NCBI RefSeq assembly: GCF_018320785.1
Contig: NC_054869.1
Span: 37,537,789-37,601,788, forward strand
Reading direction: 5' to 3'
DNA length: 64,000 nt
Source: Cheilinus undulatus
Lineage: Eukaryota > Chordata > Actinopteri > Labriformes > Labridae
The notes below the pieces were generated by a model. That model did no database searches. It was not told the origin of the DNA and saw only the letters and a list, made by a program, of their open reading frames with translations. A program made the position numbers and the translations under genes. Below, in pieces: positions 1 to 12,476 of the stretch; positions within the stretch are counted from its first letter, which is position 1; each line of letters opens with the position of its first letter.

Positions 1-420
1 CCACTGTTGAAGAAAGCTCATCAAATCTGGACTAGAGTTCTCCAAAAGTCACGTGGGAGTCTCCATTGTCAAGTGGTAGAAAGTTCTTTGGTCTGATGAG
101 ACCAAAATGTTGATTTTGGCCATCGGACAATACGCTATGTTTGGTGAATGCTAAACACTGAGCTTGTCCTCAAACACACCATCCCCACTGTGAAGCACGG
201 TGGTGGCAGCATCATGCTGTGGGGATCATTCTCGGCAGCCCTGGAAGGCTTGTAAAGTTAGAGGGCAGAATGAATGAGGCAATAAATAGGAAAATCCTGG
301 AGCACATAAGATTTTCGGCAAGATACTAGTCCTAAGCACACAGTGAAAGCTACAAAGAAATGGCTGCAAGAAAACAAGGTGAATCTGTTTTCACTTTGAC
401 ATTAAAGTTATTCTTTTTTC
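1..420 (+). mobile_element. Decayed Tc1/mariner transposase fragment, cut by the window edge
   Basis: Reading-frame remnants include LWSDETK (a DDE-region Asp) and [11 protein letters not shown], hallmarks of Tc1 transposases. Stops such as TAG just before KVLWSDETK, and a frame change, mark it as dead. It is homologous, in the opposite orientation, to the copy at about 5130-5530. The 5' part lies outside the window. Confidence 0.8.
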
Positions 421-1654
421 AAAAAAAGCCAAATCGTACTGACTATGATTAGTTTATAAGATCAACAAAAGGTAAGAAAGTTTCATCTACTCACAGTTTT
501 ACTTTTAACACATGCTTAAAAATTGATGGTTAACCACAAGATTTAAGGTGTACCTAGCTCACAACAGTTATGGCGCAGAAAGCTTAACTACTTACTTAAA
601 ATACTCAGTACAGCTAATGCTGATAGTAAAACAAGACTAAAACAGTGCTGAGGCACTGAAGGATTAAGCTATGATGGCTTTCCGTACAGCAGCTAACAGC
701 TACAGTAGGGTAATGTATGGTTGCAGCAGCTAAATGTAAGAAAAATTTAGTTTACTTCTTAATTCCTGATAGTAAATTTACAAGAATTAAGGTAAACTAA
801 CATGTCTGCAAAGGCTTACTGCTACTGTTACCTTTAATACATGCTCATAAGTAAATCTTATACTGAAGTTAAACAACAAGACTTGAGCCTAACTGAGGTA
901 ATGACAGTTATAAACCTTTCCTGAAATTCTGTGGTTCTTTCCACTCTCTGTAGGATTTTTATGTTTTCTGTTGTAGAGCTAGCCACACAACAAGCCGAGA
1001 GAAGACATGTGGAGACACTCCTATATATTTAAAGGCTAACCAGACGATTACAGCCAGTGATAGTCATTTGTCTTCCCTCACACACAGACTTTTTCCCCTT
1101 CCAACCTCTCCTGTCGTTCTCAGGAGCACTCTTGGCCCTGGCTCTTGCATTAATTTTGCTGAGTGAGGTTGTGTTCTTGGCCGCAGAGGTGGTAATCGTC
1201 AGTAAAAGTGTAGAGGCTTGGTCCATCTGGCTTCTATATACAAGCTACGGTTACAGCTGCTTCAAAGACCAGCAAGCAGTGGGTGTGTTTGCTCTCAGCG
1301 GTGAATGTTGGGGCCTTCTGTGGGATATGCTGTTTGAAGCTAAACACAAAGTTGCAAAATGTATGCTGCAGAATGTGGGAGGGAGAATACATGCTTTTCT
1401 TATAATGCAAGAACAGCTGCGGAGAAACAGATGAAAAGGGCAACACTCTGCAGGGTGTTAATGCGTGTTATTAAAAAGGCCAAGTTTAAAGGACAAGATG
1501 TATGAGAAGCAATGCAGCTGAAAAAAATAAAGAGGAAATGTTGTAGAGATTAACATCTATGATCAACTGTGCTATGAAATTATTTCAATAATACTGTGTA
1601 TAATTTTACAACTTTACATGTTGACTTTTTATGATCATACAATGGTGCTGATAC
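421..1654. other. Upstream intergenic DNA, no gene seen
   Basis: AT-rich, with many short gctaa/agctaa words at about 560-900. The open frame at 1057-1434 has a leucine-rich stretch but no splice or homology support. I see nothing else that can be named. Confidence 0.4.
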
Positions 1655-2617
1655 TAGGGCTGAACGATCTGCAAAAATAATCTAATTGCATTTTTTTTTC
1701 CTGCAATATTGCAATTTAAAACAATTAATTATTTAGGTTCCTCATTTTTTTCTGTTGTTCAAAAAACATGAACAGGAAATCACTCTATATTATAACAATA
1801 TTAGATAAGTTAAACTAGGGCTAAATTTAGAAAAAAATATCTTACTGCAATTTTGGCTCGTATAGCAAATTTGATATCAATTGCTTTATTGAAGGGGATG
1901 ATCATTTCTTATATTATTCACATTTTGATGAATAAAAATAAATGCATTAGTACAAAAAGTACGATTTTTGTAAAAAAAATATAAAAGGTTACTTGAAGGT
2001 TTGAAGGCTTTTTTGCCTGTTTTGCCACTTTTATCCCATTTTTGCCCTTTTTTTACCATGTTTTTCTCCCCACTTTCACCCATTTAAGCTACCTTATGCC
2101 ATTAAATACCAATTCTTTCCATTTTTTTGTCAATTTTTGTCACTCTTGACTGCTTTTTGCCCATTTTAGTAACTCTTCACTCATTTATTTGCCACAGTTC
2201 TGCCACTTTTGGACCATTTTATGCCAACTGTAACTCATTTTTTTGTCACTTCTCACCCAGTTTTTGCTACTTTCTGACCCTTCTCCTCCCCATTTTTGCT
2301 CATTTTCACCCATTTTTGTTGCTTTTTGAGCATTTTGCCACGTTTAACTTATTGTTATTGCTACTTCTAGCTGTTTTTGCCACTTTTCACCACTTAGATT
2401 GTGGCTCTTGCAAAGGTATATTTTCAACATTTTGGCTCTTTGGTTGAGCAGGGTTGAGTAACACGTGTATAAAGCATAAAAAAAAAGAATGTATCAAACT
2501 GATATTTTTAAAGCTTTTCTGGTTAAAGAAATATTGCACTGTCTGTGATTTGAAAATTGCAGCATGCCATATTGCGATTTAATCTAATACTAATTTGCGA
2601 TTAATTGCCCAGCCCTA
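1655..2617. mobile_element. Non-autonomous hAT-type element with perfect 8-bp target duplication
   Basis: Ends are TAGGGCTGAACG and GCCCAGCCCTA. The flanks are GCTGATAC on both sides (1647-1654 and 2618-2625), the 8-bp duplication expected of hAT. The interior is a degenerate pyrimidine-rich minisatellite. There is no transposase. A second 5' end of the same family starts at 7927. Confidence 0.85.
2000..2430. repeat. Degenerate pyrimidine-rich minisatellite inside the hAT element
   Basis: Irregular repeats of about 20 nt of the form tttttgccacttttcaccc. The reverse complement of the same pattern occurs at about 57710-58080. It produces a spurious Phe/Cys/His-rich open frame at 2127-2447. Confidence 0.7.
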
Positions 2618-4359
2618 GCTGATACCACAGTAAATCTGAACTAATACATTTCAGACCCATACATACAATACATGCTGATACGATATGCTGTTACAAAAGC
2701 CAAAAGACGACAACAGTCCATCTTAATTTATTCCAATTTACCACACTTCTGCTTAAATAAGCAGAATTAAAGTCAATTAGTGGACTTAATGATCTGTTCA
2801 AGGTCAGCACAGTAATGTGACTGGTTGGCCACTAAATAAAATGTCAATAAGTGTTTGAATGTATTATTTAGGAGAAGGAAATGTTCTTGACAAGAAACTT
2901 GAATAAATTACAGTTGTGAGGATGAGTTGTTTTTTTTTCAGTAATATAAAATAGCTGAATCAGATGGAATTACAATTTTTTGACTCAAACTCTACTCAGT
3001 TTATGCCCCTTCAGTTAAAAATATGTTGTTGTATCTTTCCACCGAACAATGACAGCTGATACTCGCTTCAGTCCATGGCTTCTTGTTGAATTTGACACAT
3101 GGGCTCACACGTGTATTCAGTGACCAGCTGAGCCGAGCATGTTGACACATTTAATACCCTGCAGGAGACCTAAAACAACCTGCCAGAATATAAATAAATA
3201 AATAGTGCAGGTGTCTGCCATCAGCCATAAACCTGCTCATTTTTATCTTCTCTACTTTGGACACAACATGGCATTACAAAGAGCCGCACTGTGGTCTGTA
3301 ATGGCATTAACAGGAGATTAACATCATTAGTTCAGGCTGATAAATCTGCAGGACTAGAACAGGCTGTTTAAGGTCGCCTCATGGTTGAGTGTGTGTTAAA
3401 CTTCAAAGCTGTGAACGATGATGGGAGTCATGTGGATCATATGCTGTCAACCTGCAGTTTTTAACTTTAACCCAGAGAAAAAGCCATAGGTTATTGTTAA
3501 ATGGAAGGAAAGGCTTCATGTATTCAAGGAATTGGACAATGGCGCTTTGATATTCTTTGTCGGTTTTTGTTTTGAAGGTGTAAATTCAATGCGTGTGTTC
3601 GTACAGGCTGTGTGGTGTCCTGAGGTTATTTATACCACCTGTTTACATCCCCTTGTTTGTATCTTGTTGCAGTCTCTCACCTTTCTGCCTCTCTCTTCTG
3701 GCCTACTTCGCAAACTTTCTGGCTCTCTTGAATCCTGCACAGTGTCCTCCTCAGCTTTGACCTTTAATATTAAGCCCACTCTATCATGTCCAAATATTTA
3801 AAAAACACAATTTGGAAAATTTTTGGTTAAAACAACAAAATTCTTCTAAATTTTCCAGACAAGTCTTAATCCTCTTTTCTGGCATTTTCTCTTTGAATCT
3901 TCCAGTCATATCTTCACCTCAGCATCCAAGAGACGGTCTCTTTAAATGAGAAATGATGCCGTCTGCTAAACACATATCTATTGCATGTGCTTGCTCTTGC
4001 ATTCGTGTGTGTGTTTCTATGGGCTGTGGAGCTGGGACACTCAGAAGCTTGGCCTGTGCAGACTGATGGGCAGTTTTATTCTTCTTTTAAAGTATCAGCA
4101 CCAGCTGCCAAATTCTTCATCTGCTGAACAGAAACACACATGCAGAGAGGGTGATGTTTCAGCAGAAAGTAATGTGGATCATCCTGCATGGATGCTGCTA
4201 TGGCAAGACTTGGTTCACTTCAACGCATCTATAAATTGAAAATCTTCATGTTGAAAGAGCTCCTACTGCACCCTACAGAATGCTAAACGTGCAATATTGT
4301 TCTACTTCTGTCTCGGTTAAATTTAGACCTGCACCTGCAATTCAGCTTTGAGTGCCTTG
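2618..4359. other. Intergenic DNA, no gene seen
   Basis: Unremarkable AT-rich sequence. Short open frames at 3532 and 3985 have no recognisable domain or splice support. Confidence 0.4.
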
Positions 4360-6059
4360 TAAAGGGCCTATAAAAAGTATTCATCCCCTCAGATGTTTGA
4401 ATAATAACTTTATTTATATAGCACTTTTAAAAACAGTTGTTTACAAAGTGCTTTACTCACAGCCAGATCAAAACTCAGGAAAAAATGAAAATTAACAATC
4501 AGAGCAGAATAGGAGCTCTGTAAAATCAAACAAGACGGGAAGAACATAATGTGGACGCTGGGGAAAAATAACAAAAACGAAAATGACACAAGTAGATCTT
4601 GAATGGCAGTTACAGTAGAAGATTATAAAATCTAAAATATAATGGAGTCAGTGAAAAAGAATATGATTCCTATGATAATATTCCAAAAGATATCGTAGGA
4701 TGTGGGAGAAGGAGAGAGTTAAATACATATATTCAAACAATAAAACAAACAAATACATGAAGAAGGTGACATCACATCAGTGGGGATAAAACAAAGATAA
4801 GATTCAAGACAGAAAACGCAATAGAAACGAGTACAGGTAAGTAAAATTTAGGTAGGTGAAGACGAGATGATAAATCAACATGAGATAAGAAAGAAGGGTA
4901 TAAAATTATAAAAAAGATAAAGAGTGGCAGTGTAAATAAAAGAGAAGTATTAAAATAGATAAATAGTTAGAAGGGACGTCACATAAAAGCAAGTCTGTAA
5001 AAGTCTGTTTTAAAGAGTGATTTAAAAGATAACACCAAATCTGCCAGTCTTATCTCCTCGGGCAGCTTTACCCTTATATTGATTTTTTAATCAGTCATGG
5101 GAAATAAAATTTGACTTTTTGACAAAAAAAACAACTATTTAATGTCAAAGTGAAAACAGATTTCTACAAAGAAATGTCAATTAAATAAAAATATGCAAAA
5201 ATAAGTGACTGCATAAATATTCACCTCTTTCAACTGAGAATTTAGTAGATGCACTTTTGGCTGCAATCACAGCACTTGGCTGCCAAGAAGCATCCCAGCA
5301 GCATGATGCTGCCACCACCGTGCTTCATAGTGGGGATGGTGTGTTTGTAGTGATGTGCAGTGTTTGGTGTCCTGTCTGATGGCTAAAAGGCACTATTTTT
5401 GTCTCATCAGACCAAAGAACTTTCTACCACTTGACAATGGAGTCTCCCACGTCTTTTGGTAAGCTTTAGTCGAGATTTATCGAGTTTTCTTCAACAGTGT
5501 CTGTCTTTTCCACTCCCCATCAAGCTTTGACTGGTGAAGAACACAGGCAACAGTTGTTGCATGTAGGGTCTCTCCCATCTCAGCTGCTGAAGCTTGTAAC
5601 TCCTTCAGAGTAATCATAGGGGTCTTAGTGGCCTCTCTCACTAGTTTCCTTCTTGCACGGCCACTCAGTTTGTGAGGACAGCCTGATCTAGGCAGATTTA
5701 GACAATGTACTATATTTATTCCATGTCTTGATGATGGATTAAACTAAACTCCAGGGGGTGTTCAGTGCTGTTGAATTTTTTTTATCCATCCCCTGACTTC
5801 TACTTTTTAATAACCTTTTCTCTGAGTTGCTTTGAGTGTTCTTTTGTCTGCATGGTGTAATGGTAGCCAGGAAAACTGGACCTTTCACACACATGTGTCT
5901 TTATACTAAAGTCACTTGTGACACATTCACTGCACTCAGGGTTTTTTTTTAAAAAGCAAAGTGTGCAAATATAATAAATTGTATTGACCATGATTGATTT
6001 TTGAAATTAATAACAGGGTAAAACATCCATGGGGGTGAGTAGTTTTTATAGGCACTGTA
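4360..6059 (-). mobile_element. Tc1/mariner-like element, internally decayed, with a nested insertion
   Basis: Imperfect inverted ends, starting taaagggcctataaaaagta on the left and (minus) tacagtgcctataaaaacta on the right, each at a TA. The minus strand carries transposase remnants, including the HGGGSIML region near 5290-5330. Bases of about 4398-5070 are foreign to the element: a dispersed repeat that begins aataactttatttatatagc and shares its end with 50530-50620. Confidence 0.75.
4398..5070 (+). repeat. Dispersed repeat nested in the Tc1-like element
   Basis: Starts ataataactttatttatatag and ends ttatctcctcgggcagcttt. The end matches 50560-50625 (ctgatctcctcaggcagatt) in the same orientation. 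A common fish dispersed-repeat signature; the class was not determined. Confidence 0.55.
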
Positions 6060-6688
6060 ATTACGTTTGTCTATGTCAACAGAGAGCAGGGTATGAGTAA
6101 CATGAGTGACGCGATCTCAAGGACAGGCAGTTGTACTGTATAGCAGCAGCTTTTGTGTTCTCTTCAAGCACAAGGCAATCTAATCAATGACATGCTTTTG
6201 CCAAGATGAGGAGATACTAAAGAGCCTAAAGTGTTTGTGGTTTTGATGGCATGGTAGGGAGGCTTTTGTCAGACAGAAAATAAATACCTCCTACAAAAAG
6301 AATCCCAGAAGTGGACTGGGATAGTAATTCAGGCTGGGAGTTTGACTCCACCCCAGTTCACCCCGTCCACATGAACCATCGACTGCGTCGAGTAATTTTG
6401 TTCTACTGATGTCAAAAACATTACTGTTTGGTTAACACATCAATAAATGTCACAACATCATGATTTTACTTATTAGAGAAGAAAGAATGAAAATTTAATC
6501 ATCTCTCTCATTGTGAATTCTAATCACATATCTGTCAAAATATCTGCAGTAAAAGTTTTTGAACATATTGAGCATCCCTAACAAAAACTCTGCACAACAA
6601 TAAAAATCTGGATTTCTTAAAAACATATTTTACCTCTGAGGGTAAAACATCATTTTACAGGTCAGTGTATACAGTCACATGACAAATA

Positions 6689-6920
6689 CAGGTGCATCTA
6701 AAAAATTAGAATATCACGTAGAAGTTTTTTTTTTTTCTTTTTTGTAATGTATTTCAGAAAGTTACATTTTCATATTTCCAATATTCATCTCTTATAAAGT
6801 GAAACATTTCAAGACTTTTTTGTTTAAACTTTGATGATTATGGCTTACAGCTCATGAAAATCAAAAATATGTCTAAAAATATTGGAATATTGTGGAAAAG
6901 TCAGATTTCAAACATCACTT
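6689..6920 (+). mobile_element. Tc1/mariner terminal fragment
   Basis: Begins caggtgcatctaaaaaatta, then gaatatcacg, and later contains tgatgattatggcttacagc and tcatgaaaat. This is a familiar fish Tc1-like end. Only the terminal part is present. Confidence 0.6.
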
Positions 6921-7159
6921 TTTCAGGCTTTTCTAACAAAAATATATGCCCCTGGCGTGTCCACAGTCCCCTCAAATCCATTCCCTTCCCCCCTCTCTTT
7001 CTCCACCTTTCAGAAAATGTGTGCTGAAACAAGCTGTCCTCAGATTTTACCCTCATGACCTCATGTGGAGAGTTAGCACCACCCCCAGGTTTGGTTGGCC
7101 CTCCCTGCTTGGAAGAAAGTTCCACGCTCTTCTGCTGATCTTTCTCTCAGCTGCCAGCT

Positions 7160-7245
7160 GAGATGCTGGATAGCTCAGTGGGTTGATGGTTCAAATCCCA
7201 GTCAGGTCCTGAACTCTGGATAAAAGTGTCTGTAACACCAGAAGT
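7160..7245 (+). repeat. tRNA-derived SINE fragment
   Basis: Contains a box A-like tggatagctcagtgggttg, a box B-like ggttcaaatccc, and then ggataaaagtgtctgtaac, which resembles the tail of fish tRNA SINEs. It lacks a full tRNA cloverleaf, so it is not called a tRNA gene. Confidence 0.6.
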
Positions 7246-7926
7246 GCCACATCCATTTCCTGAGAGGGGTGTGGTTAGGGGCGGAGAAATGGCTCGTTCT
7301 GAACAAGGCTGAAACAGAGGGGTTGTTAGACATGCAAAAATACAATACTGGAGAGTTTTTTTCAGCAACAAACTTCACAGGCATATTCTGGGGGCCTCTG
7401 AAAACAATATAAACTTGTCTTAAAAGGGTAAAATATGTCCCCTTTAAAAGAAAACAGGCAGACGTTTGCGTTTGTGCATCAGAAAAAGTGCTATGGGTAT
7501 CATTTCTGCAGACAGCTTCTGGGACACAGTGGCAACTTAATAAGCACAATAGACCAGTGGTTCACAGCAACCCAACAGTGGGTCCAAAGCTAGTTCATGA
7601 ATGTGTGCCAGGAAAAAAAAATGACAAAAGTCTGTCAAAAAGCTCAAAGTGGACTGTACATTACACTTTTTTTCCTGTGATGACTAGCAAATATCAGTCT
7701 TTTTCAATATTTCAACCTATTTATCTCCTTTTCCTGGATAAAGAAAGAAAATGAAGCATGATGCATGCATGTCCTTCTCTACTGATGTGTTTTTAAACAT
7801 GTTTCTTCTGTCCTGCCTTGTTGTTCATTCATGTTTTTCCATTAAGGGTCCAAACTGTAACCTTATAGTCCGAAATACATTTGAGATTTTGTTGAGGAAT
7901 GTGGACGTTGTGGTGGGCCCTGATTA

Positions 7927-8010
7927 GGGCTGAACGATTTTGGAAAATAATCTAATTGTTATATTGGAAAATAATCTAATTGTGAGACCCAAAATTGCCA
8001 CTCTTTAGTG
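7927..8010 (+). mobile_element. 5' end of the TAGGGCTGAACG hAT family
   Basis: tagggctgaacgattttgga and a duplicated aaaataatctaattg segment match the left end of the 1655-2617 element. No right end was found, so it is truncated. Confidence 0.6.
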
Positions 8011-8331
8011 AATGAAAAAACTTTATATTTTTCAGTTAATTTAACACTGATCATAGCATCTTTTTGAAATTTGTATCGCTTTACAGTTTGTTAAAACCCA
8101 CTGACAGATGTAAAAGGTGACCAAAAGCACTGATTTATAAAAGAAGTTAAAAATGGGGATACAAGGTTTTGGCCCAACACCAGTGATAGTGCATGCATGC
8201 AGAGAGCTCCATTCACTCATTGTTGCTGTCTGCACTGACGGCTCACAGCAGGCCAGCTAAAGCCTCAGGTTACTGTGAAATGTTCTAGTGCTCCTGACAT
8301 TAAAATCAGGGCTTCAGCACAAGTGATGAAT

Positions 8332-8360
8332 GTTTTTTTTTTTTTTTTTTTTTTTTTTTG
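8332..8360. repeat. Poly(T) tract
   Basis: An uninterrupted T run of over 25 nt, possibly the relic of a reverse-oriented retroelement tail or simple slippage. Confidence 0.7.
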
Positions 8361-9452
8361 TACAATGTGTGCAAGCATAAAACACCACATGTAAAATCTT
8401 TACTTTCATCCAGACAGCACCACAGAGCAGCGTTCTGGACTAAATTAAGACAAAAATGTCAGTCTGTGAAATAACACAATGTAATGAGTCTCTGTAGTCA
8501 AGTGTGGGAAAATGTAAAGGCCTTTTCTATAGAGGAAAAGTGAAGGCAGAGCACAGTAATGGAGCCAAAGTTGAGCCCTGAGGGATGCGACGAAGAATTA
8601 GAGGTGTGACAGAAAATGAATCACCTTCAGACTCTCAAAGGTTTGTTGTTGAACAGTCGTAGATGAGCTACAACACCAGATCACAAAACAGCCATCAAAC
8701 ATGTCATTACTTGAGCTGTGAGACAACATCTTTGCTTTACTGTCTGGTTTTCATTTTTGAAGCCTAAATAACATCAGTATTGTCTATTATGTAACGACTC
8801 AAGTCGTCTTCACTGTGGTATTTCTGGTTTGCAGCCAGGCAGTTCTGATTTACGACTTATTAATCTACACGTTCACTTTTTCTCTGCCATTCTTTTCTCC
8901 TATATCCTTACCTTGAATCCTTTTCTTCCCTTTAACAGCTCTCTGAAATTTTATTAACCTTAAACGCTGACTTAAATCTACAAATGAGCTGGAAAAGGTG
9001 GCATTTTATAGCATCATAGCCTCATTTCCCCTCGAGCATTTTACATTTCTGATAAGGCCTGCTTGCACTTTTCTCTGCACCTTTTTAATGTTGTTTACCA
9101 GCTGTTGCAAGGACCTGGATAAGAGTGCTTTATTCAGGCTTTTTACTGGATTTTAAACCCTAATGGCTAGAGCTTTGGTAAGTGGTTTTCCTCTGAGTGG
9201 ACTCCTGTGCTCACACAGCAAGACATTCAGTATCTAAAGCAAGGAAGAGCATGAACAATTAAGTTTCTTCTTCCATGGGAATCGTTTAATATCAGCTGGC
9301 AGGTACTGGCAGGATTTAGCCCCTCATCAGTCACACAGTTATTTATTAGGAAGAAATGTACAAGTCTGCATAAGGCAGACAATCCACACATAGCTGTGGA
9401 GATGTCCCCTCTGGCTTGTTAGCCGGTTACAACTTGAAGGTTTTCCATTTTA
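8361..9452. other. Intergenic DNA, no gene seen
   Basis: Non-repetitive to the eye. A tiny ATGGCTAGAGCTTTG|gtaagt at 9170 has a start and a donor but is too short to assign. Confidence 0.35.
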
Positions 9453-10152
9453 GGGCGCACTCACACTAGGCCATCTGTACAGTGCCTGGGCCCGTTTCAG
9501 CCTTAAGTCCGGTGCGTTTGGCCAGTTTGAGTGCAATCGTACCGTTCTTCGGTGTGGCACGCTTTGCGGCCTTGGCACGAAAGGATGAGGTGGGCCTAAG
9601 CACGGCACGGATGCAAATGAAGGAGCACAAGCGCGGTAATGTGACATAACATGAAGTAACAACAAAAGAACCCGCTTCATAGCGCAGAGAGCACACCAGG
9701 CAGCAGCTGCATGTTAGAGACAGCAGGATTTTTTCTAGAAAGATAGCGAGAACTATGTAGTTTGTCTCATTGTAGTTCAACAAGTTACAAATATTTTATC
9801 AGAGCTGAAGAATTTAACTTCACACAGCTCCACTACGACCTTATTCTAATGGATCTCAGTCCAGTCCACATTTCTGGCCAGTTTCTAGCAAAGTCAGGCT
9901 TTAATGACTGTGAGAAGTTTTTTAGTTTGTGAAATAAAGCTTCTTCCCTTGACTTAGTCACAAACTGCAGTTCACAGGATAACAAACACCTTTCATACTC
10001 TGCGCATAAAGGAGAGTCTGCCAAATATGCGGACAAGTGTGTTAATCTCACGACTGATATAACCTCTTTTATCATAAAATTAAAATGCCATACTATCATC
10101 CACTGAAGGTTAGAATACGGCACGTTACGGATGGCCTCATGTGAGTGCGCCC
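9453..10152. mobile_element. PIF/Harbinger-type MITE with TTA target duplication
   Basis: The ends GGGCGCACTCACACTAGGCC and, inverted, GGCCTCATGTGAGTGCGCCC form an inverted repeat of about 24 bp. TTA flanks both sides (9450-9452 and 10153-10155), the 3-bp duplication of PIF/Harbinger. Length 700 bp, with no transposase. GC-richer than its surroundings. Minus-strand open frames at 9450-10312 are artefacts of it. Confidence 0.82.
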
Positions 10153-11391
10153 TTATACTGTGAAAAACAATCACAGTTAAGAGAGAGGATTTCCAACTGT
10201 AAATTACACAGCCACACCATAAGACACCACAGAGGGAGAGCAAGAGACGGCATACTGCGAGACACTGAGAATAAGGTGAGAATTTTGCAGGTGTTGCTGC
10301 ACTTCTTTTCACCTCTGAATCACTTCACATCAGCCAAAGTTGTCGACTCACAAACTTTTAAAAACATGGCTGACTCTTCTGACCTTTAGCAGCAGAGCCT
10401 CATTATTTATGATGAAGAGCATCCAAACAAACTCCTGTGTGTGTTTCAAAACTTGTGCTACAGAGGAGAACATGTGAGATGACACTACAAGATCCCTCAT
10501 TAAGTGAAATATCAGTTTTGAATGTAATATAATAATTTAAAGAGCAAAAAATTAGAAAAAGAGTTGTCTAATGGACTGAGTGATGGTAGAAAAATTGGCA
10601 TTACAGTATTTTTCTTTGTTATTTTTATTGCAAAAATTATAGACTGTGGAAAATGTTGGACAGTATGCGTTATCAGCGGTTCCTGAACAGGGTAAGGCAC
10701 AAGCGATGACCCTGGAGGGATATCATCAGCATATTTTACTTCAACAGAGCAGTTAGGAAATAAGCAAACATCCCCTGTTTGTGTTGGTGTAATTAACTTG
10801 AAGCACAACAAGGATCACTACTCTCCAAGTATAATGTGTGCAATTAAAGCAACATACAGCAAGCGTGCTCCCTCTGCAGACTCTCTGTCGGCTTGTGTGG
10901 ATCTTTAACACAAGCTGGGAGCTCCAGCGGTCACCTCAGTTTGACATGAACACAAAGTGGCGGTGATTCTAAATGTATTTTTATTTTATTTATTGATTGA
11001 TTGTAGGTGACAGTGAACATTAATGAACATGGACATGTAAATGTGCCAGATTGTAGCCATAGGCTAATTTCCATCCGAACCCCCCAGCAGGTTGATGGTA
11101 TACATATAAAAGTGTACATCAAGCATGTACAGAATTAAAATAAAAAATATACATAAAATCAGACAACAGAAGGTGGCTATATGACTTTGCTTAAAACTGA
11201 CCAGAAAAATAGATAGACCATTGCAGTGAAAGTGCATAGGGAAGATGGAAAAGTGCCATAGTGCTAATTTGCTGTTGCTAATGTTTAAAGATGTGAAGTG
11301 TTTTTTTTTTCATCCTCATCCCCAGCACTTAAAAGTCTGTTTAAAGTACCGAACTTTGTTAATTTGTTTATCCTCAAACTTTAAACTAGAT

Positions 11392-11935
11392 CAGTGGTTT
11401 TCAACCTATTTTTTGCCGAAGACATACCTAAGATCAAGCCGAAATTTCAAGGCACACCAAATCCATATCTATACAAAATTGCCCATTTAAAACATGTTAC
11501 AGTTAAACAGGAATATAGCATTAGTGAAGGCAGGCATGGAGTCAAGCATTGCTATTTAATTGAGAGCAGCTGATCTCACGCAAGCCCTCATTAGCAGAGG
11601 GCCAGGTGATTTGATCTTTTGGTTAATTGCACTCATGCTGCCATATTAAAACTGCTCTAACATGGCTTACTGCGCCCTCTCCAAGCCACGTTTTACAACC
11701 TTCCTCCACCCCAGCTCCTCCTTCCCAGAACAGCCACATATGAATAACAGCAATAAGTGCAAATTTACAACTACTAATAAAGAAAAACTACTTACGACTG
11801 CAAAACATGTGTGTTTGTTGACAAAGTGATCCTGACTGGGCTTAAGTTAATGTATAGCTGCAGTCATTATGGATGGTTGTACAGATTGCTTAAACACCAA
11901 GACTTGGCTCTTGCCACACCACTTGAGAACCACTG
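11392..11935. mobile_element. Non-autonomous hAT element (CAGTGGTTTTCAA ends)
   Basis: Inverted ends CAGTGGTTTTCAA and TTGAGAACCACTG. The flanks AACTAGAT (11384-11391) and AACTAGAC (11936-11943) are a 7/8 match for an 8-bp duplication. The interior has no transposase frame. A partial relative begins near 47027. Confidence 0.85.
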
Positions 11936-12179
11936 AACTAGACAGATACTTTTTTGATCTCAAGGGAAAAGTCAGAATGAATTTAACTGTTCTTTCATTT
12001 TGCACACTAAGGCCTTGTTTACAGGACAATGTTCTGCTTTGCTTTCTGTTTTCGTTTTTAAATAGTTCCACATTTAGACAGCAACATTTTGAAAACAATC
12101 TCCATCTACACTCTGTAGAAAAGTGTTTACTCCCCAATAAATCTGTCTCTACAACAAGGACAGAACTGCACATTCACAG

Positions 12180-12476
12180 TCTTTTATGGCCAGGACCTTT
12201 CTGTGTGGAGTTTGCATGTTCTCCCCATGCATGCCTGGGTTTTCTCCAGCTACTCCAGCTTCCTCCCACCACCAAAAACATGCTCGATAGGATAATTGAT
12301 GACTCTAAATCGGCTGTAGGTGTGAATTTGAGCGTGCCTGGTTGTCTGTCTCTATATATCAGCCCTGTGATTGACTGGTGACCAGTCCAGGGTGTACCTT
12401 GCCTCTTGCCCAATGACAGCTGAGATAGGCTCCAGCCCCCCCATGAGATATGCGGTATAGAAAATGGATGGATAGA
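12180..12476 (+). mobile_element. LINE-2 type retrotransposon 3' end
   Basis: Contains gtgtggagtttgcatgttct, tgggttttctcc, gactggtgaccagtccaggg, tgccc-aatgacagctgagata and ggctccagcccccc. It ends with aaaatggatggatag. This is the recognisable fish L2/Maui 3' region. The 5' part is absent (5'-truncated copy). Confidence 0.85.

Noticed and set aside
2127..2447. 106-residue Phe/Cys/His-rich open frame
   Set aside because: Translation of the pyrimidine minisatellite inside a hAT element.
7160..7235. tRNA gene
   Set aside because: Box A and box B words are present, but the cloverleaf cannot be closed and a SINE-type tail follows.
9450..10312. Minus-strand open frames of 76, 105 and 159 residues
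   Set aside because: They lie in or across the ends of a Harbinger-type MITE and show no domain.
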